From CAYYNP01 sp964472545 (GTDB lineage: Bacteria > Planctomycetota > Planctomycetia > Pirellulales > Thermoguttaceae): a stretch of DNA of 5,813 bases. Made by a program: the position numbers and the translations under genes. Shown piece by piece: positions 1 to 5,787 of the stretch. The stretch's first letter is position 1. Every line of letters starts with the position of its first letter. The stretch spans positions 1 to 5,813 of the forward strand of contig CAYYNP010000451.1 in the NCBI GenBank assembly GCA_964472545.1, in the 5' to 3' direction. The notes below the pieces were generated by a model. The model did no database searches. It saw only the letters and a list, made by a program, of their open reading frames with translations, and was not told the origin of the DNA.

Positions 1-78
<78 letters not shown>

Positions 79-101
79 GTCAATCTTGCTGTTCCCGAAT
101 A

Positions 102-887
102 CTACGGCTGCGTTTGACGGGCCGCGCTACGCGGACGCAGCACGGTGGGCTCCGACGGCGTTTGATGCCCGAGGTGGATGTCGTCGCCGAAGTAGTGCTC
201 GCGGGCTTCCGGGTTGGCCAGCACTTCGTCGGGGGTGCCGTGGCAGAGGACCTTGCCGGCACGAATTACATAGCTGCGGTCGGTGATCTGCAGCGTTTCG
301 CGAACCTGGTGGTCGGTGATCAGGATCGAGATGCCGTCCTCGCGCAGCTCGCGGACGATCTGTTGGATGCTGGCCACCGTGACCGGGTCGATGCCCGTGA
401 AGGGCTCGTCGAGCAGGATGATCTTCGGGTTGGAGACCAGCGCCCGGGCGATTTCCAGCCGCCGCCGTTCGCCGCCGGAGAGGGTCATTGCGGTCGCCTT
501 CCGCAGGTGGTAGATGTCGAACTGTTCGAGCAGTTCACGGCAGCGCCCGCGGCGCGTCTTGCGGTCGACGCCTAACAGCTCCATCACGCCGATCAGGTTC
601 TTCTCGACGGAGAGCTTGCGAAAGACGCTCGATTCCTGGGCCAGGTAGCCCATACCGCCGTCGCGTGCGCGGCGATACATGGGCCAGTTGGTAACGTCCT
701 TTCCGCCGAGCGCGACCTTGCCTTCGTTGGGCTCGATCATCCCGCAGGTCACGCGGAAGCTGGTGGTTTTGCCGGCCCCGTTGGGCCCCAGCAGGCCGAC
801 GATTTCGCCGTGATCGACGCGGAAATCGACACCGTCGACGACCCGCCGGCTGCCGTAGATCTTGACCAGTCCTTGGACTTCGAGCAT
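102..887 (-). CDS. lptB: LPS export ABC transporter ATP-binding protein LptB
   Basis: This is a 261-residue ABC ATPase, the cytoplasmic motor that, with LptF and LptG, extracts lipopolysaccharide from the inner membrane and drives it along the Lpt bridge. All nucleotide-binding motifs are visible: Walker A GPNGAGKTT (34-42), Q-loop Gln84, signature LSGGE (136-140), Walker B IILLDEP (156-162), D-loop Asp167 and H-loop His193. The LptB hallmark TDHQVRETL (191-199), followed by a GxPxEV-type tail and a YFGDD end, separates it from LivF/LivG-type ATPases. E. coli LptB has 241 residues; the roughly 20 extra residues are a low-complexity tail rich in Pro, Arg and Ser. The ATG at 885-887 has AAGGA 8 bases upstream, supplied by the tandem repeat at 897-960. 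It is last in a same-strand run behind two signal peptidase genes; no lptA, lptC or rpoN is adjacent. Confidence 0.93.
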   Translation of the reverse strand: MLEVQGLVKIYGSRRVVDGVDFRVDHGEIVGLLGPNGAGKTTSFRVTCGMIEPNEGKVALGGKDVTNWPMYRRARDGGMGYLAQESSVFRKLSVEKNLIGVMELLGVDRKTRRGRCRELLEQFDIYHLRKATAMTLSGGERRRLEIARALVSNPKIILLDEPFTGIDPVTVASIQQIVRELREDGISILITDHQVRETLQITDRSYVIRAGKVLCHGTPDEVLANPEAREHYFGDDIHLGHQTPSEPTVLRPRSAARQTQP

Positions 888-895
888 CGGTACCG

Positions 896-900
896 TCCTT
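896..900 (-). promoter_or_regulatory. Ribosome binding site of lptB
   Basis: The minus strand reads AAGGA here, 8 bases before the ATG at 885-887. Most of it (AAGG) belongs to the first copy of the 18-base tandem repeat. It decides the start, because there is no other ATG with a better site nearby. Confidence 0.65.
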
Positions 901-960
901 GATTGGCGGTGGGGCCTTGATTGGCGGTGGGGCCTTGATTGGCGGTGGGGCCTTGATTGG
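897..960. repeat. 18-bp tandem repeat (about 3.6 copies) in the lptB leader
   Basis: Three identical copies of CCTTGATTGGCGGTGGGG (plus strand) lie at 897-914, 915-932 and 933-950, followed by a fourth partial copy of 10 bases at 951-960. The copies have no mismatches, which suggests recent expansion by slippage. The array sits in the 117-base gap between the lepB paralog A stop and the lptB start. Each copy reads AATCAAGG on the minus strand, so a Shine-Dalgarno-like AAGG recurs every 18 bases and the proximal one serves lptB. The unit length is a multiple of three and it contains no stop in any of the six frames, so it produces spurious proline-rich or glycine-rich reading frames that I do not treat as genes. 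Confidence 0.93.
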
Positions 961-967
961 TGTGGAA

Positions 968-982
968 GCCGCCGCGGGCGGC
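968..982 (-). other. Intergenic GC hairpin after lepB paralog A
   Basis: GCCGCC (968-973) and GGCGGC (977-982) form a perfect 6-bp GC stem with a 3-base loop, 22 bases after the lepB paralog A stop. On the minus strand only a TT follows, so it is not a convincing terminator. It might slow exonucleases or partly attenuate transcription between lepB and lptB. Chance occurrence is possible in DNA this rich in GC. Confidence 0.35.
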
Positions 983-1004
983 GAAGGTACGTGGGGGTCC
1001 CCGA

Positions 1005-2858
1005 CTATCGTACGAAGCCCATCCTGGCGAAGTTCGGGAAGAAGGGAAAAGGGATCTCCTTGCCGAAGACGTTCACCCGATCCCAGGAATGGGGCCAATA
1101 GATGTAAAGGGCCTTGCCGATCAGCAAGTCTCGGCTGACGTAGTGCTCCGACTCGCCCCAGAGACGGCTGTCCTTGCTCTTGGCGCTGTTGTCGCCTAAG
1201 GCAAGGAATTGGTCGGCGTCCAAAGGGAATTCGACCTGTTTGTAGTCGCGAAAGGCGGTCTTCCACTTATCGCGGTTGGAGAGCACGTCGTCCACGGCGC
1301 CGTGCGGATTGCCGTAGGTGTAACCGAAATCCCTGAAGAGCGCGCCGCCGTTGCTGTTTTGGGCGATGTAGTAGATGTCGCGAAACACCTTCAGGTGACT
1401 GACGGTGAGCCTGGCGCCGTCGGAGCCGATCCCCACCGGCGCGAGGTCGCTGGGTAGGTCCGGGTTGTCCTCGCTGTGCTTGGGGACCGTATTGCCGTCG
1501 ATCAGGGCGCCGGTCGTGTCGGCCTCTCGCAGCCGTTGGTATTTGGTGGTGCCCTTGAACGTCACGGGATCCCCGTCGACCCACAGCACGAGTTGATCGT
1601 CGACGTTGGCAAAGAGAATCTCGTATTCGCCCGGTAAGCGCACGTCGGTCTGGGCCGTCGGATTGAAGGGTTTTCCGTCTTCTGCGAGGGCTTCCATCTG
1701 CCCATAGAACGCCTCGGTGGAGATCGACAGCGAGGCCTGCCCGCTGGCCAGGTCGATCTTGCAACGCATCGCCCGGCCCCCTTCGACCAACTCGAAGATC
1801 GCTGCACCCTTGCCGGATTCGACCGTCAGCGTGCATTGCACGGCCAGATCGCCGACCCAATGGACTCCCCGGGCGCGGGGGTCGGCACGTAAGAGCAATG
1901 GCTGTCTGGAATCCGGCGTGTGGCTGTAGTTGTAGGCACAGAAATCGGAGATCAACTCTTGCCGCTCGCGTTTCGGATCCGCATAGTCGATATTGCCTTT
2001 TTCGAGCCGGCGCCGCACTGGCGGCACGATGTGATTGTAACGGACCCATGCCTTGGAAGCCGCCGTGCCGTTGGTCGTGAAGCAGCGGTCGTCCTCGGTA
2101 TACCATCCGCCGGCCGAGGGATCGGTCGGGTACGACGCTTTCCAGCGCTCGGACCATCCCAGCCTCGTGATCGCCGGCATGTAATCGTTGTCGAAGACGA
2201 TCTGCAGCATGGCCAGGATCTTCTCCGGCGGCTTCCGCGCGATGTAGAAATCGTCCGCACCCTCGGGCTGATAGTAGACGTCGCCGTGCGTCAGTCGGAT
2301 CGTCTCGTTGGGCAAGCCCACCAACCGCTTGATGTAGTTGGTCTTGGCCCCGCCGGGAAACTTGAACACGGCCACGTCCCAACGCTCCGGATCGGAGAAC
2401 TGATACGCGAACTTGCCCACCAGGATTCGATCGCCCTTGTACGATTTCTGCGCGTCGGGGCTGACCTCCATCGTGAAACGACACATCGGGCAGGTACAGC
2501 AGTAGACGTCTTTGCCGACGATCTTGGCACTCGTCGTCTGATCGACCTCGTCGCTGGCGCTGACCCGATACGGATAGCCGCACTCTTCGCAAATGAGGTC
2601 CTTGTGGCGCCCCATCAGCGTGGGGGCCATCGAACCGGTGGGGATCACAAAGGCCTCGGCCTCGAAGGTGCGGAACAGAAACGCCAGCACGAAGGCAATC
2701 ACCACCGACTCGACCGTCTCGCGGATCATCGACGCCGACGGCGGCCAGCGGCCCGACTTCGACGACTCCTCAGACGACGGCTTGGCTTTGCCCTTCCCGT
2801 CCGCCGCCGCGCGTCCGGCCGCCTGTGGTTTCTTCCGATACGGTCGTTGTCTGGACAT
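1005..2858 (-). CDS. lepB: Signal peptidase I, paralog A, with Cys4 and beta-rich insertions
   Basis: This is a 617-residue S26 serine protease that cleaves signal peptides at the outer face of the inner membrane. A Lys/Arg-rich cytoplasmic N-terminus (1-47) is followed by one membrane helix (about 49-65). Box B is PTGSMAPT, with nucleophile Ser76; box C is GDRILVGKF (142-150); box D is KRLVGLP, with general base Lys177; box E is GDNSAKSKDSRLWG (555-568), with the conserved Asp563 and Arg565. E. coli LepB has 324 residues. The excess is a Cys4 insertion (Cys90, 93, 123, 126) and about 360 residues between boxes D and E, including a beta-rich stretch (about 335-430) reminiscent of LamG/concanavalin-like sandwiches. 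Landmarks shared with paralog B are WxxYxH (271-276), AYN (308-310) and VFRDxYY (491-497). The frame stays open far upstream, but the ATG at 2856-2858 fits the basic N-terminus; no Shine-Dalgarno is seen, so the start is moderately certain. Confidence 0.92.
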   Translation of the reverse strand: MSRQRPYRKKPQAAGRAAADGKGKAKPSSEESSKSGRWPPSASMIRETVESVVIAFVLAFLFRTFEAEAFVIPTGSMAPTLMGRHKDLICEECGYPYRVSASDEVDQTTSAKIVGKDVYCCTCPMCRFTMEVSPDAQKSYKGDRILVGKFAYQFSDPERWDVAVFKFPGGAKTNYIKRLVGLPNETIRLTHGDVYYQPEGADDFYIARKPPEKILAMLQIVFDNDYMPAITRLGWSERWKASYPTDPSAGGWYTEDDRCFTTNGTAASKAWVRYNHIVPPVRRRLEKGNIDYADPKRERQELISDFCAYNYSHTPDSRQPLLLRADPRARGVHWVGDLAVQCTLTVESGKGAAIFELVEGGRAMRCKIDLASGQASLSISTEAFYGQMEALAEDGKPFNPTAQTDVRLPGEYEILFANVDDQLVLWVDGDPVTFKGTTKYQRLREADTTGALIDGNTVPKHSEDNPDLPSDLAPVGIGSDGARLTVSHLKVFRDIYYIAQNSNGGALFRDFGYTYGNPHGAVDDVLSNRDKWKTAFRDYKQVEFPLDADQFLALGDNSAKSKDSRLWGESEHYVSRDLLIGKALYIYWPHSWDRVNVFGKEIPFPFFPNFARMGFVR

Positions 2859-3054
2859 GAAGCGCCGGGTGTTCGGGGTGTCGCCGAAGTCGCCAGACTT
2901 TGACGGATTGCGGGGATTTGCGTCGCCCGGTGTCACGGGTTCTGTGGCGCGGGCGGCCGGGCAAAGCGCAGCGGCCACCCACAATCGCAAATGTCCCGTA
3001 CTAATATGTCTATTCTCTGCGAATCTCCAACTCTTGCGACAGAGTCGCGGCAAA
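2859..3054 (-). promoter_or_regulatory. Intergenic leader of lepB paralog A, possible promoter
   Basis: This 196-base gap between the two signal peptidase genes is the longest in the gene run. It holds an AT-richer patch (about 2990-3030) in otherwise GC-rich DNA. On the minus strand a weak sigma70-like pair can be drawn: TTGGAG (3030-3025), an 18-base spacer, then TATTAG (3006-3001). The match is poor and the 5' leader would be about 140 bases, so this is only a suggestion that paralog A can be transcribed separately from paralog B. The lepB reading frame remains open across the gap, so a longer N-terminus from a GTG or TTG start cannot be fully excluded. Confidence 0.2.
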
Positions 3055-4506
3055 CTAGCGAATATAACGGATTCTCGCCAGATCGGGAACTTGAAAACTC
3101 CAACGCCCCAACTGGACTCGCCGCGCCGGGAGATGGACCGCCAAAGGCTTGCCCACAAGGTACTTAGCCTCGATGGTGGCTTCCGCCGGCCAGTGGCGGC
3201 TATCGACGGAAATCGGGCTGTTGTCGCCGAGAACGAAGTATTCTCCCGCGCCCAACTCGCGATGGAACTCCTTCGGCTGACTGCCAACCCGCCCTTGCGG
3301 GTGGGTGTAGTAGACGTCTCGAAACACCTGAAGGTCCGTCACGACCGCCCCCAATCCACCCAGCGAGCCGATCTGAAGCTGCGGTGGCGAGGTGAGGCCT
3401 CGGGCCAGCCTCGACAGCAACGGCACCGGGGTTTTCGAGGGCTCGTACGCAATGGGGCCAAAGACCTCTCGGCCGTCCATCGCCAGCGCAAATTGGTGGT
3501 CGAACAGCGCGGCCTCCAGCGACGTCTCGCTGCCGTGGGGAGGTAGCGGACCGGCGGCGTCGGCCAGCGGCTCTCCGTTTCGTAGAACCTGATACCGATT
3601 CTGCCGTGGGTCGATGCGGACCTCGAACGTATCCGACGCGCCGCCGTCACCGGCGGTCATCCTCACGGCCAACTCGCCCCGGCCGTACGTTTCCACCAGC
3701 CGCAGCGAAACCAGCAAGTCGTCGACGTCGTTCAATTCGCCGACGCGCCGCGGGCGGCCCTGGTTGTAGGCGTAGACGTCGGTAACGCGGCCGTGCCCGC
3801 GCGTCAGGTGGCCGGGGTGACGATAAACCAGCCAATCGTCTTGCGCCGGCCCGCTGGCTTCCAGCCGCCGTGCGTAGCGCCCTTCGGAGAAGTTCCACAG
3901 GCTGTCGTCTCCCGAGCCGTGCCAGCCGTGTGCCGCGTTGTGCCCATCGTCATCGGGCCGCTCGGCGCCGTCGCTGAGGTGGCCGGTATCGTGGACCGGG
4001 ATCGCCATCGCCCGAAACTGCCGCAGTGTCTTGCGAGCGATTTCGCCGTCGGCGTAGACGTCGCCGCGCTCGATCCGGATCGACTCGCCGGGCAGGCCGA
4101 CGACGCGCTTGACGAGGATCTGCGACGCGCTATCCGGGTGGCGAAAGGCTACGACCTCCCAACGGCGGGGCTGCCGAAAACAGAAGGCAGACCGGGCCAC
4201 CAGCAGCCGGTCGCCCGGCGAAGGCGGCGGCCTGCTCGAACGATCGGCGCGGCCGCACAACGGACAGACCATCTGCCCCGGCTCCGATTCGACACCGCAG
4301 GCAAACCGGTATCCACAACCGGCGCACGTGGTTTGCCAATGCGGGCCCCAGAGCGTCGGCGCCATCGAACCGCCCACAATCTGACACGGCGCCACCAACC
4401 CTTCGATGACCCACGTTCGCAAGATCAACACCGTCAGCAGCGCCATCACGCACGTCTGACACAGCCGCCGCAGGCGGGAACAGGCCGTTCGCGATTTGCT
4501 GCGCAT
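3055..4506 (-). CDS. lepB: Signal peptidase I, paralog B, diverged
   Basis: This is a 483-residue S26-family membrane protease, homologous to paralog A and placed directly upstream of it in transcription order. A basic N-terminus (Arg/Lys in the first 14 residues) precedes a membrane helix (about 19-38). Box B is VGGSMAPTL, with nucleophile Ser47; box C is GDRLLVARS (98-106); box D is KRVVGLPGE, with base Lys133; box E is GDNSPISVDSRHW (427-439), retaining Asp435 and Arg437. A Cys4 motif (Cys61, 64, 81, 84) lies between boxes B and C, and about 270 extra residues lie between boxes D and E, with WxxYxH (225-230), AYN (246-248) and VFRDVYY (394-400) aligned to paralog A. Both proteins end in an Ala-Arg-rich tail finishing with Val/Ile-Arg. 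All catalytic residues are present, so activity is expected, but wide divergence hints at a different substrate range. The ATG at 4504-4506 lacks a clear Shine-Dalgarno. Confidence 0.88.
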   Translation of the reverse strand: MRSKSRTACSRLRRLCQTCVMALLTVLILRTWVIEGLVAPCQIVGGSMAPTLWGPHWQTTCAGCGYRFACGVESEPGQMVCPLCGRADRSSRPPPSPGDRLLVARSAFCFRQPRRWEVVAFRHPDSASQILVKRVVGLPGESIRIERGDVYADGEIARKTLRQFRAMAIPVHDTGHLSDGAERPDDDGHNAAHGWHGSGDDSLWNFSEGRYARRLEASGPAQDDWLVYRHPGHLTRGHGRVTDVYAYNQGRPRRVGELNDVDDLLVSLRLVETYGRGELAVRMTAGDGGASDTFEVRIDPRQNRYQVLRNGEPLADAAGPLPPHGSETSLEAALFDHQFALAMDGREVFGPIAYEPSKTPVPLLSRLARGLTSPPQLQIGSLGGLGAVVTDLQVFRDVYYTHPQGRVGSQPKEFHRELGAGEYFVLGDNSPISVDSRHWPAEATIEAKYLVGKPLAVHLPARRVQLGRWSFQVPDLARIRYIR

Positions 4507-4527
4507 GGCCGGTGCTTCGGGTTGGGG

Positions 4528-4546
4528 GCCGCCACACGACGGCGGC
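4528..4546 (-). other. Intergenic GC hairpin between O-methyltransferase and lepB paralog B
   Basis: GCCGCC (4528-4533) and GGCGGC (4541-4546) form a perfect 6-bp GC stem with a 7-base loop inside the 53-base gap. On the minus strand it lies 13 bases after the O-methyltransferase stop and is followed by C-rich sequence without a T-run. It may be an intercistronic hairpin affecting mRNA stability, or a partial attenuator. The arms are the same as those of the hairpin at 968-982. Confidence 0.35.
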
Positions 4547-4559
4547 TCGAACTGCCGGG

Positions 4560-5252
4560 CTATCGTTTCTTGACCGTCATGCTGATGCCGTAACTCTCCA
4601 TCATGATCAGCGACGAATCCAACTCGGGGTTCGTAGTGATCGCTTCCATATAGCGGGGATCGGGCATCGGGCGGTGCATGTCGTGGCCGAGGATCAACCC
4701 GCCGGGGCGAACCACCGGCAAGAGCTGCTGCATGTAGTCGAGGTAGCCCTTCTTCTCCGCGTCGAGAAAGACCACGTCGATCGGCTCTTTGTGTTGCTTG
4801 ATCGTCTCGTGGGCGTCGCCTTCGATGATCGTGATCAGGTCGTCAACGCCGGCCTTCTTGAAGTTCTCGGTGGCCAGCTTGACCTTCGCGGGATCGATCT
4901 CGTGGGTGTAGACGCGGCCGCCGTTGGCCCGCACGCCCATCGCCAGCCAGATCGTCGAGTAGCCGCTGGAGGTACCGATCTCGACGACCCGCTTTGCCCC
5001 GGCCACTTCGGTAAGTTGCCGCAGCACGCGTCCCTCGCGTGTGGTCACGTTGAGAAACCACTGGCCCTTGCTCATTTCCCCCAGCGTGGCCAGCGCCCGT
5101 TTCTCGGCTTCATCTCGCGGCACCGGCGGCGCGTCGTACTCCGGCGTCCCGCCGAAGTCGAACCCCCGGCCACTGCGGCCCGCCGGCGGCTGTGCCCACA
5201 ACGTTCCCTGGATCAGAAGCATCACCGCCAACAGCAACACAACTCTTCTCAT
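4560..5252 (-). CDS. Exported class I SAM-dependent O-methyltransferase
   Basis: This 230-residue protein has the fold and motifs of the COMT/CCoAOMT-type O-methyltransferases, which use S-adenosylmethionine and usually a divalent metal to methylate hydroxyl groups. Motif I is VVEIGTSSGYST (89-100); the acidic ribose-binding region is HEID (117-120); GDA (145-147) contacts the adenine side in relatives; FLDAEKKGY (162-170) carries the likely metal ligand Asp164; GHDM (189-192) supplies a second candidate, Asp191. The substrate cannot be told. Residues 1-20 look like a Sec signal peptide (Arg2-Arg3, then a hydrophobic core, likely cleavage after Leu-Trp-Ala20), with no lipobox Cys. Mature length is about 210 residues, normal for the family. 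The start at 5250-5252 is chosen because GGAGG (5263-5259) lies 6 bases upstream; the frame stays open farther upstream but without a better site. It precedes lepB paralog B by 53 bases and may share its transcript. Confidence 0.85.
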   Translation of the reverse strand: MRRVVLLLAVMLLIQGTLWAQPPAGRSGRGFDFGGTPEYDAPPVPRDEAEKRALATLGEMSKGQWFLNVTTREGRVLRQLTEVAGAKRVVEIGTSSGYSTIWLAMGVRANGGRVYTHEIDPAKVKLATENFKKAGVDDLITIIEGDAHETIKQHKEPIDVVFLDAEKKGYLDYMQQLLPVVRPGGLILGHDMHRPMPDPRYMEAITTNPELDSSLIMMESYGISMTVKKR

Positions 5253-5258
5253 GGCATT

Positions 5259-5263
5259 CCTCC
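5259..5263 (-). promoter_or_regulatory. Ribosome binding site of the O-methyltransferase
   Basis: GGAGG on the minus strand, 6 bases before the ATG at 5250-5252. It is the strongest Shine-Dalgarno in the window and fixes the start at the signal peptide rather than at an ATG 34 codons farther upstream. An out-of-frame ATG at 5255-5257 lies too close to the site to be used. Confidence 0.8.
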
Positions 5264-5324
5264 GGACGAACGTGGTGTTGTGAAGTTCAGACGCTGCACG
5301 AAACGCAGCCAGATTCATCCTACC

Positions 5325-5350
5325 CCGCCAGGGCGGCCGGTTCAACCGGC
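5325..5350. repeat. Adjacent inverted repeats upstream of the O-methyltransferase
   Basis: Two small inverted repeats sit back to back: CCGCC/GGCGG (5325-5329 and 5332-5336), then the almost perfect palindrome GCCGGTT-C-AACCGGC (5336-5350). The second lies about 85 bases before the methyltransferase ATG. Its symmetry with a single central base fits a dimeric-regulator operator as well as a hairpin. No T-run follows on either strand. Function is not established. Confidence 0.4.
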
Positions 5351-5379
5351 GCAAACGTCACGACGGGTACGAACCGAGT

Positions 5380-5405
5380 GGCCGGATGCAAAACTGCCTC
5401 CGGCC
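5380..5405 (-). terminator. Stem-loop after the PEP-CTERM gene
   Basis: GGCCGGA (5380-5386) pairs perfectly with TCCGGCC (5399-5405). Inside, after one mismatch, GCA (5388-5390) pairs with TGC (5395-5397) around a 4-base loop, giving a 10-bp stem. On the minus strand it starts 22 bases after the PEP-CTERM stop codon, the usual place for a transcription end. No T-run follows, so if it stops transcription it does so as a non-canonical hairpin. It would separate the PEP-CTERM gene from the methyltransferase gene. Confidence 0.45.
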
Positions 5406-5427
5406 TATTGCCCGGGATTAGAGTGAC

Positions 5428-5787
5428 TTATGCTGTTTTGCGTCTTCGCCAGGTGAAGCCCAGCAGTGCGAACGCCGCACAGAGCAAGAGGGCGGTGCTG
5501 CCGGGCTCAGGGACAACTGTCAGCGACTCGACTCTAATGCTGTCGATAAAGGACACCATATCCGTGCTCTGATAATAGGGGCGATTACGGAAGGTGATGA
5601 GATTATCGGCGTAAACCTCGGAGTCAGTAGTGGACAGGAAGATCGAGTTGGCGGGATCACCAACCTCAGCAATAGAGAAGGTCAAATTGCTTCCGTCGTC
5701 CGTGATTACAAAATCGAAAGTAGTGTGGTTGGGGTTCGACAGTCGGAGAGGGTCACTGCCGGTGTTTTGTTTCAACGGGTTTGGCAC
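5428..5787 (-). pseudogene. PEP-CTERM sorting domain protein, 5' part missing or frame-disrupted
   Basis: The 119-residue reading frame ends in a textbook PEP-CTERM signal: VPEPGS (92-97), a hydrophobic helix (about 98-113) and an Arg cluster (114-116). Exosortase recognises this tail on exported proteins and processes them at the inner membrane, often for surface or matrix attachment. The rest (about 22-90) is beta-rich, like the end of a lectin-type sandwich, ending in a typical IDSIRVESLTV lead-in. Such proteins need an N-terminal signal peptide, and none is present. The first usable codon is a GTG at 5785-5787 without a Shine-Dalgarno, and an in-frame TAG lies at 5803-5805. I infer the 5' part was cut off by a nonsense or frameshift change, or by a sequence error; the window ends too soon to see it. 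Base composition (about 50% GC in a counted stretch) is lower than in the neighbouring genes. Confidence 0.7.

Noticed and set aside
897..960. CRISPR array
   Set aside because: The 18-base units are directly adjacent without spacers, and no cas gene is present.
535..1266. Minus-strand frame with a PPPIKA repeat joining the repeat array to the lptB region
   Set aside because: It is out of frame with both lepB and lptB, whose motifs are intact. The proline repeat is only the 18-base DNA repeat read in an open frame.
1920..2903. Plus-strand 327-codon open frame opposite lepB paralog A
   Set aside because: It is a shadow of the well-supported lepB gene in GC-rich DNA. Its product is rich in Arg, His and Gly with no domain, and no ribosome binding site is seen.
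3036..3048. Terminator of lepB paralog B
   Set aside because: Only a 5-bp stem (GCGAC/GTCGC) with a 3-base loop and no following T-run; too weak to call.
2859..3287. N-terminal extension of lepB paralog A to 760 residues
   Set aside because: The extension would overlap the 3' end of paralog B and has no hydrophobic or conserved sequence. The ATG at 2856-2858 gives a normal basic N-terminus before the membrane helix.
2593..3546. Plus-strand 317-codon open frame across the gap between the two signal peptidase genes
   Set aside because: It overlaps both lepB genes antisense and has a low-complexity, Arg-rich product without motifs.
5253..5354. Upstream start for the O-methyltransferase (34 more residues)
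   Set aside because: The internal ATG has GGAGG at ideal spacing and begins a proper signal peptide; the upstream ATG has neither and would bury it.
4512..5426. Plus-strand 304-codon open frame opposite the O-methyltransferase
   Set aside because: It is antisense to a gene with clear SAM-binding motifs and a strong ribosome binding site; its product has no recognisable domain.
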